Assembly (NCBI GenBank): GCA_026874595.1
Contig: CM049311.1
Location: 42,535,676 to 42,599,675, forward strand
Reading direction: 5' to 3'
DNA: 64,000 bases
DNA from: Sipunculus nudus
Taxonomy: Eukaryota; Annelida; Sipuncula; Golfingiida; Sipunculidae
Shown: positions 56,427-64,000 of the stretch, one piece after another
Position numbering within the stretch: the first letter of the stretch is position 1
How the letters are laid out: each line of letters starts with the position of its first letter
Notes under the pieces: generated by a model
What the model was told of the DNA's origin: nothing
Seen by the model: only the letters and a program-made list of their open reading frames with translations
Database searches by the model: none
Position numbers and translations under genes: made by a program

Positions 56427-57917
56427 TGCTCAGCTGACTCTAAGTCAAGAAGAGATCACCCTTTGTCCGTCGTCTGTCCGGCCCGCCGAGCGTCTATCCG
56501 ATAAGGGGCACAAACTGTAACCTCTGCACTAAGAATCTTCTATTTTACATGCAGGGAGGTCGATAAAATCACTCATATCTCTGCAGTGGTTTGTCTAATT
56601 CACCTGAAATTCGGCATGCGAATACATCCTGGATAGCTATCTTGATTTTATAACAGGTGGCGCCACCTACATTCATTTTCACGCTGCAGACGTCCATGCT
56701 TATATCTCCGGACTGGTTTGACGTATTCTTCCTTAAGTTTTGCATGTGTTAAGATCTCACATAGCTCTTTATCATACAAGAAACTGGTTGCGCTATCTGC
56801 AACCATTTTTGCACAGCGTCCATCTATTCGTTTGACTTTGGGTAAAATCACTCATATCTCAGCAGTGGTTTAACTTATTCACCTGAAATTTGGCATGTGT
56901 ATACATCCTGGATAGCTTTCTTACTTTTATGATGGGTGGCGCCACCTACATTCACGTTCACGCTTATATCTCCGGACTGGTTTGACGTTTCTTCCTGAAA
57001 ATTTGCATGTGTTTAGATCTCGCATAGTTCTTTATCATACAAGAAACTGGTGGCGCCACCTGGAATTATTTTTGCACAGCGTTCATCAGTTAGTTTGACT
57101 TGGGTTAAAATCACTCATATCTGCAGTGGTTTGACTTATACATTTGAAATTTGGCATGTGTATACATCCTGGATAGCTATCTTGATTTTATGACAGGTGG
57201 CGCCACCTACATTCATGTTCACGCTGCAGACATCCATGCTTATATCTCCGGACTGGTTTGACGTATTCTTCCTGAAGTTTTGCATGTGTTAAGATCTCAC
57301 TTAGCTCTTTATCATACAAGAAACTGGAGGCGCCATTTGCAACCATTATTGCACAGCGTCCATCTATTCGTTTGACTTAGGGTAAGATCACTCATATCTC
57401 GGCAGTGGTTTAACTTATTCACCTGAAATTTGGCATGTGTATGCATCCTGGATAGCTTTCTTACTTAAATGATAGGTGGCGCCACCTACATTCACGTTCA
57501 GGCTTATATCTCCGGACAGGTTTGACGATTCTTCCTGAAAATTTGCATGTGTTTGGATCTCACATGGCTCTTTTTCATACAAGTAACTGGTGGCGCCACC
57601 TGCAAACATTTTTGCATAGCGTCCATCTGTTTGTCTGCTTTGGGATAAAATCACTCATATCTCGGCAGTGGTTTGACTTTCCACCTGAAATTTTGCATGT
57701 GTATATATCTTAGATAATTTCTTGTTCAAATTACAGGTGGCGCCACCTACAGTCATGTTTACGAGACAGACATCCATGCTAATATGCAACACATCTAACT
57801 CTTTTTCCCCATGCCACTCAATCCATGCCTCCCTTCACCTGTCCTACTCTGATTTTGGTGGATACACGTAGTCGCTTTTCGAGTTCCTGTGTTCTAGTTC
57901 TCAGCAGAAACAATTAA
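56427..57917 (+). mobile_element. Helentron-like repeat with 140/280-bp core, no tail
   Basis: Head TGCTCAGCTGACTCTAAGTC, then CACCCTTTGTCCGTCGTCTG. The core consists of half-units with GGTGGCGCCACCT (about 56655, 56936, 57050, 57197, 57477, 57590, 57735). The pre-tail CCCATGCCACTCAATCC is present but CTTGTT is missing. The next element's head follows at 57923. Confidence 0.78.
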
Positions 57918-57922
57918 TTTTT

Positions 57923-60572
57923 AGCTCAGCTGACTATAAGTCATCTGAGCTATAGTCGTGGTCCATTGTCAGTCGTCCGTCTGTCTGTCCGTCCGGATGT
58001 CCGTCCGTAAGAATGGCACGTCTCGACACCATTGGACCTACGAATCTGAAATTTGCCATACAGTTAGATGTCCCAAAAATCTCCTACCATGCCGAAAATT
58101 GGGTCAATAGGACTTCGTTCCTTCGATATATTAAGGAAAAACCTCAATTTTTTATTAGAAATCTATTTTCACACTTCTGGACTGCCTAATATCAAAACCA
58201 CTCATCTGGTTTTCTTCATATTTACCATAAATATTCTTTTATATGGTTCCTATGTACATGCCGTAAAAAATTAAGTCAGTATTATTTAATTTAAAAAAGT
58301 TATGGACATTTGGACTTTGTAAAAAAAATCAGGAAAGATATCTGGTCACTTAAGACCAAAAGTGTTAAAGGTAGGGACTTTTTTTCAGTAATACAACTTT
58401 AATTGATCAAAATTTAATTGTATACCAAAAATTAGATCAAAATCTGTTAAATTTTTTTAAATTTTGGCAAAAATATAAACTTGGTACCTTAAATTTTGCC
58501 CAAGTTTGACCACGGCACGTTTTTTTTCCAGTAAGTACTGTGGATTTAATTTTCACAGCATGTTTTTGTTAGCATTTTGTCTGTTAACACCAAAAATTTG
58601 AAACCAGTTGATCAAAAACTGTAGATTTTATTCAAGTTTTCAAGCACCATGTCACATCAAGTTTACATCAAGCTAGTGTTATGCAGTTTGTTAGAGCTCA
58701 GCTCCCCAGCTTCAGCTCTAAGTTCCTTAAATTTAGCATACAGTTAGATGTCTCGAAAATCCCCTACCATGCCAAGAATTTTATCACTAGGACTTAATTC
58801 CTTCGAAATATTAATGAAAAACTTCATTTTTCCATTAAAAAGCCATTGTTACACTGTAAGACTGCCTAATATCAAAACCACTGATCTGACTTTGATCATA
58901 TATAATATATATATTTTTCTATACATTCGCTATGCACATGCCAGAAATGGTCAGTATTGCGTAACTGTTTTAAGTTAAGGGCCCAAACATAATGCACTTT
59001 TTAAAAAATCAAGAAATATATTTACTCCCTTAACAAGAGGATTGCTGAAGCTAGAGATTTTTTGTCAGGGATGTAACATTATTTAATCAAGAATCAATTG
59101 AATACCAAAAATTAGTTCTGAATTTTTCAAATTTTATAAGTTATTAGTATAAATATAAAATTAGTACCTTAAATTTTGCCCAACTTTGACCATGGCATGT
59201 TTGTTTCCTGAGAGCACTGTTGATATAATTTTCATATCATTCACACATAAGGATTTCATCTTTGTAATTTAGCAAGCTGAAAGAAATTGGCCAAATATTG
59301 TAGCTTTTATTAATGTTTATATGAGACCATGTCAGACCCAGGCTTAATCCAGCCCCTCTTCAGTCACCTGTATGTTGACCTTGTTGACCCGTATCAGATT
59401 ATGCATGCTTGAGCGAAGCATACACTGGGGCAGCCAGGCAGCTAATGCCCAGCCCCAGTTGATCCAGGTGTCCAACCCAACTCATCTAGTAGTTGTTTTG
59501 AAAAATAACATAACAATAAACAATAAATTAATAATTTTGTATTGGTTTTTTTATAACGCATTAAAGAAAATTAAAAGAAAAGGAATTTGTAAGTTGATGA
59601 TTAACAGAAAATTAACTTGCAGTTACTGATGATGTAAGAATCTTGTATGGATTCATAGAATGTCAATGTCAGTGTTATTCCAAATAACACCATGCAGTCA
59701 CCTATGGTATTTTTCAGTGAAATTTTAATGATAAAAAAATAAATCATATTATTCATTACTAATCATTAGGGATCATATGAAGGAAATTAATGATAGACAA
59801 AGATGCAGTTGATAATATTAATCTAGATTCCTACTGTGTCTAGTGTGTAGATTGATGTGAAAGTAGTCCAAAGTGAATATATTACATTTATTATTTTTAA
59901 TATAAATAAAAGCCATAAAACCAGGTACTTATGATCATTATTTAAATTTGTGAATTTTGTATATTCTGGATTCTCAACATCTTTGTTTGGCTAAAACTGA
60001 ATAAATACTAGACATGGTGCGAATGCTTTGCAAATGTATTTGAATACGAATATGAATATATAATGTATTAAAAAATTTTATTGCATAAAAATGGGAATTC
60101 AGGTAAAAATGAAAGTATTTGAATACCTGTGCAGATACTTTCAAAATGTATTCATGAATGCATTCATGAATATATTCTATAATATTATTTCAAAAATCAT
60201 TTCAGTTATATTTTATTTTAAAAAAATCATATGATTTTCTTATTATTTTTTTAAATAAAAATTATATTGGCACAATATTTGTTATTAAATTTTAATAAAT
60301 AGTTAAACTCTTTTATAATATGTGCTGCTTATAAGTTATATGGCCAAGTCAAAATCTGTGTGACAATAGCACTCCATTTGTTAATAAAAAAAATGAAATC
60401 AGTCCTCTTCCCTGTCTCCAAAGATACTATCAAAATCATACATAAGCTAAACACCAACAACTCATAATAAAGCTTATATTTATTACCACACAAAACAAGC
60501 ATGTGCCTCTTTCCTAAATCATATTTTTTATCATATATAACAGCTGAGCGCCGTGACCCATGGGTCCCTTGT
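57923..60572 (+). mobile_element. Complete HINE-like copy, 2.65 kb
   Basis: Head AGCTCAGCTGACT at 57923 with its hairpin partner, TCCGTCCG run, body homologous to 23404-25380, tail CAGCTGAGCGCCGTGACCC...CCCTTGT at 60572. It is the most complete example of the subfamily, and shows that 23404-25409 has lost about 640 bp before its tail. No coding. Confidence 0.8.
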
Positions 60573-62081
60573 CTTCTTTACTCTATAGCTACTGACGTGA
60601 ATTTTAACTATAGTACAATCTATTTTTTACTATGACTATGATACACATTATTAATAACGCTAATAGCAATAATAGTCCTATTAGTGGGCCAGCCAAATTT
60701 TTTTTTCACTTTTAAGGGCATTGCTTGTTAATAGCAGGCATCCATGCTAGATCAATCAGCCATAGAGTGAAGAAATTAGTGTGGGTGGATGCCACCTGAA
60801 ATTTTGAATTTCAAGGTTATTTTCAAGGTCAAACTGAAAAATTTGTCACTTTTGGCGTCATTGTTTGTTTTTATCAGGCATCCATGCCAGATTAACTAAT
60901 CAAACAGTGATGAAAAAAGTGTAGGTGGATGCTATCCTACATTTTAACCTTCAAGGTCATTTTCAAGATCATTTACAAGGTCAAACCGAGGAAAATTGAA
61001 CCTGAACGGGTATAGTATTTCTCCATCAATAAAACCATGCTATATTCGATAACCTAAAGCTTTAGAGATATTTTTGTGTCAAGTGCAACGTACCCAAGCC
61101 ACGTAATAATAATGTTCATAATTTCTTACACTTAAAAGTATGAAAAGTACAACCTACAGTAACAGTAACGTTTATAACACTCTGAATCAAGACATATAAG
61201 GAAGCGGTGTATAGCGGGGTAATGTGTCCCTCAAAGTGTCTTCATCACACTTAAAATGATAACAGAATAAAACATGGCCACATTTTGTATAATGCAGGAT
61301 AAGAGGTCCATGAATAACGGATATTTGCTTATAATAATGTTGTCCGAACTCCCTGGACCCCTCCTCTGGATCCGCTTCTGCAGAAGACCCTGGATGGACG
61401 TTTCACATTTATAGTTAAAACGCATACCGAAACATTCAAAAAGGCTCCAAAAATAGCTTTCACAATGACAAAATAGGCCATTTCTATCATTTTATTATTA
61501 GTAATAAAATATAAGTGTTTTATTGGCCTGTGTTTAAGTTCAAATAGGATCATTTGGTGGCATTAATCGCTTCAGGCACCCTCACGTATATTGTAACTGC
61601 TCCTTGGATCAGTTCATACTTAACGTGAGGGATTTGATACAATATAAGACGGCATAATGATGAAACGGAGACAGAATATATGCCACCATGCCTGCACCCG
61701 AAATTCGAGGAAACCAATTTTTCAGGGTTCACTGCACTGTCATTGGACGCCAGAATAATTTGTAAAATAATAGTTGCCCTGTTAAATCCGAGATGTAAGC
61801 CAATATACCCATTTTATATGGTAAAAGCAGGCTCTTAAATTATCTTTTGATGGTTACATGTTCACGGTATTAACAGATGCTCTTTTAAGGTGCCAGTGGT
61901 AACTTTCCTATTATTTATTTGCTGAAAGGTGTTTAAATAACTATAGGTATAAAAGATCTTTAATCCATGGATGGTTATCAGAAAGCACTACCGATGTTTA
62001 TTTTGCACCTTTTCTTTATTTTCTTAATATCCATATGTTATAGACACTTTTGGAACGTTAAAAGCTGGTCCTATAAATTTA
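60573..62081. other. Flank with a ~130-bp tandem pair and TE scraps
   Basis: A tandem pair at about 60713-60848 and 60849-60975 (GGCATTGCTTGTTAATAGCA / GCGTCATTGTTTGTTTTTAT, both with GCAGGCATCCATGC-like text and TCAAGGT(C/T)A words). A CTGGATCCGCTTCTG end fragment lies at about 61368. No gene recognised. Confidence 0.45.
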
Positions 62082-62431
62082 GGCTGCCTTTCCATGAGCG
62101 CGACGCGTTCCCCGCGCGGCATGTCGCGCGGGTAATCGCGCCGCTAGATCGTTTCCATGAACGCGATTTTTCTGCGATACGTCCCGGTGGAGCTCTGTTG
62201 TTGCAGCCATGTTTCCCTGCAAAAATAACGCCTGATGAAGAGATTGCCTAGCGGGGCGTTGAACGCGCGTCGCAGAAATCGCTATACATGCGCGATTTTC
62301 CCCGCGCAACATTTTTGTCGTGCGGGAACCCGCGTCAATCGAAAGGCTACATGGTTAAACCACTTGCGCGATTCTGCCGCTGTCGCAACGCCATCGCATC
62401 GCAGAAAAATCGCGTTCATGGAAAGGCAGCC
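62082..62431. mobile_element. MITE with 20-bp perfect inverted ends, TA-flanked
   Basis: Starts GGCTGCCTTTCCATGA and ends TCATGGAAAGGCAGCC, flanked by TA at 62080-62081 and 62432-62433. GC-rich inside, with many CGCG and AATCGCG words. No coding. TA duplication suggests a Tc1/mariner-like or other TA-targeting transposase. Confidence 0.82.
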
Positions 62432-62433
62432 TA

Positions 62434-63971
62434 AAGCCGGGTGCACACTACCCGATTTTTTCAAGTGACATTGTCGGGCGATATTTTGGGCAGATTTTCT
62501 CAAAATCGGCTGAAAATCGGCTCGGCTTAGTCGGCCGATTTTCAGTGTCCCGACGCGCGTGTTCCCATCTCTCGATTATCGCCGAATAAGTCTCATCATG
62601 GCGATCTGATATACTGAGCTTTCTAGGAAAAAAAACAAAAGGAAATATTTGTTCGCTTTGTGGCTTATCCAAAGAAATATGATGTATCGGAAGAGTGACT
62701 AGTGAGTAATCCTTAGCTTGAGAGATTAGAGGAACTAGGGGCATTTAAACAATACACTTGTATGCGAACTGAGACAGGAGGTTTAATGGTCCATCATCAA
62801 TTTAAAGGTTTTCTCCGCATATCTCAGGGGCGGGTCCAGGATTTAGGAAAAGAGGGATCCAACCCAGGAGTACTAATAATAAAACCTAAAGAAAGGTCCC
62901 CGGAAAATATCCGAAAGAATTGGTCTTAAAACGATTGCGGCGGGTGATCTGTAGGATTTGTAAAACAAAACATCCAGCATCAGGATACTACATTCAGAAG
63001 GACTATTTCACCAGAAACCAACTCTAATTTAGAAAATGACATTCTTCTTGCATGTTTGTGTGATTTCTAGGATTTCCTATTCTAGAAATTCCATGATGCT
63101 GAATGTATTTTTTTTTATCCTGTGTAAACCAGTCAACACTTTATCGTCCTTTTTCATTTGACTGCTACACAAAACAAACGCCAACAGCAGCAGATATTTT
63201 GCGTGATTAGGTTTTAATTTATATTATTAATTCCTGTAGACAAGTGATGATCAGTTATATATCTGGCGACTCTCTTGTTATCTGTCAGATTAAATATATT
63301 AAAACTAATTAAAGTACAGCATCGCCAAAAATGCCCCTGACTCCGTGAAAAAAGTGTACCAGAGACCCATTCACGTGAACGCTTTTGCCTATGGGGTTAC
63401 CTGTAAGCATCAGGTATTGCTGCATGCGCTGGACTGGATAGGCCTATTGCATCAGTCAAAAGTTCTCAGCTGTTCTTTCATGTCTTCTCTCATTTCCTCT
63501 AACGTTCAGTCTCATGTTTACAGAAATGTTGGCACATTGTAATTATATGAATGGATATTCCTTTACAATGATGAATAAATTGCACGTCGTCTTTTAGGAA
63601 TACATCAAATTTTAATCTTTACCAAAATCGGTCTTTAATTCTTTTTAAAATACAGAAATATGTCATTATACAATATGCATTAATAATGACTTATAGTGAC
63701 AACTTCCAGAGCGTGAATTCTGACCATACACGAATAAACAAAATCGGCTGACTTTGTCGCAAACATTGGCTCACTACACGATTTCGCTAATCGCCCGATA
63801 AAATCGGCCGATTTTCTTTGACAGTGCCAGACTCTTGGCGATTTTTCACGCCGACGCCGACAAAATCGCGTCGCTTGGGGTGTCACACTTCACGACAATG
63901 TACCCCCGTCGGTAGATAGTCGGCCGATCCTATGAGTCGGCCGATAAAATCGGTAAGTGAGCCGCCGGCTT
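62434..63971. mobile_element. Possible second TIR element abutting the MITE
   Basis: Left end AAGCCGGGTGCACACTACCC and right end (reverse complement) AAGCCGGCGGCTCACTTACC, each followed by CGATTTT; TA at 62432-62433 and 63972-63973. The terminal ~150 and ~280 bp share ATCGGCCGATTTT words. The middle (about 62600-63690) is unlike either end and includes a CAGGGGCGGGTCCAGG scrap at 62825. It may be host sequence between two unrelated termini. Confidence 0.5.
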
Positions 63972-64000
63972 TAGTGTGGGGTATAGGGGACCCCTTAACC

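Noticed and set aside
62079-62503. Overlapping GC-rich open frames on both strands
   Set aside because: Entirely within the TIR element 62082-62431; the CGCG-rich inverted sequence opens frames on both strands.
1-64000. tRNA or rRNA genes
   Set aside because: No cloverleaf with internal A and B boxes and no rRNA-like stretch recognised by eye; tRNA-like words are retroelement primer-binding sites. A tRNAscan run would settle this.

Overview
This is a repeat-dominated stretch of an animal nuclear genome: AT-rich, with intron-style splice sites, Ty3/Gypsy-like LTR retrotransposons, LINE fragments, TIR elements and (AT)n microsatellites, and no bacterial gene organisation. The closest analogue I know for the most abundant repeat (AGCTCAG... 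head, ...CTTGTT tail) is in marine lophotrochozoan (mollusc-type) genomes. I therefore infer an aquatic invertebrate, probably a lophotrochozoan; the species cannot be fixed from the sequence.

Only one host gene is supported. Two plus-strand exons at 40855-41228 and 55566-55934 have matching phase-0 splice junctions. Together they read as the C-terminal half of a MEI4-like meiotic double-strand-break protein. The 14.3-kb intron between them holds a whole degenerate gypsy element, microsatellites, Helentron-like repeats and a strikingly G-depleted block (about 50221-52079).

Layout. 1-780: broken gag, tRNA-Pro primer site and LTR end of a minus-strand retroelement. 3179-3935: 145-bp tandem array. 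5020-8662: a gypsy element with 127-bp LTRs and a CATAT target duplication, but no integrase. 9.3-9.9 kb: LINE reverse-transcriptase tail. 10.5-30.3 kb: a nested structure in which one minus-strand LINE is split into three pieces. One break is a gypsy element (11002-22246, GAAAC duplication) that itself carries a 5.7-kb Helentron-like repeat (12134-17856) and a solo LTR (21958-22131, ACATT duplication). The other break is a second Helentron-like repeat (23034-29615) holding two further nested copies. 30313-33337: a gypsy element that has lost its reverse transcriptase. 34384-34721: PIF/Harbinger-like MITE. 36.7-37.6 kb: 140-bp repeat array. 37.6-38.15 kb: retroelement protease remnant. 42811-48295: gypsy element. 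48.8-54.75 kb and 56.4-60.57 kb: further Helentron-like repeats. 62082-63971: two abutting TA-flanked TIR elements.

The most coherent system here is the Helentron/HINE-like repeat family. It has a hairpin head, a long tandem core (336-bp or about 140/280-bp units) carrying the palindrome GGTGGCGCCACC, and a GACCCATGGGTC hairpin tail ending CTTGTT. Three insertions can be checked against the interrupted host sequence or an empty paralogous site, and all are seamless T|T insertions without target duplication. No intact coding transposon is present; every retroelement is frameshifted, truncated or missing a catalytic domain.
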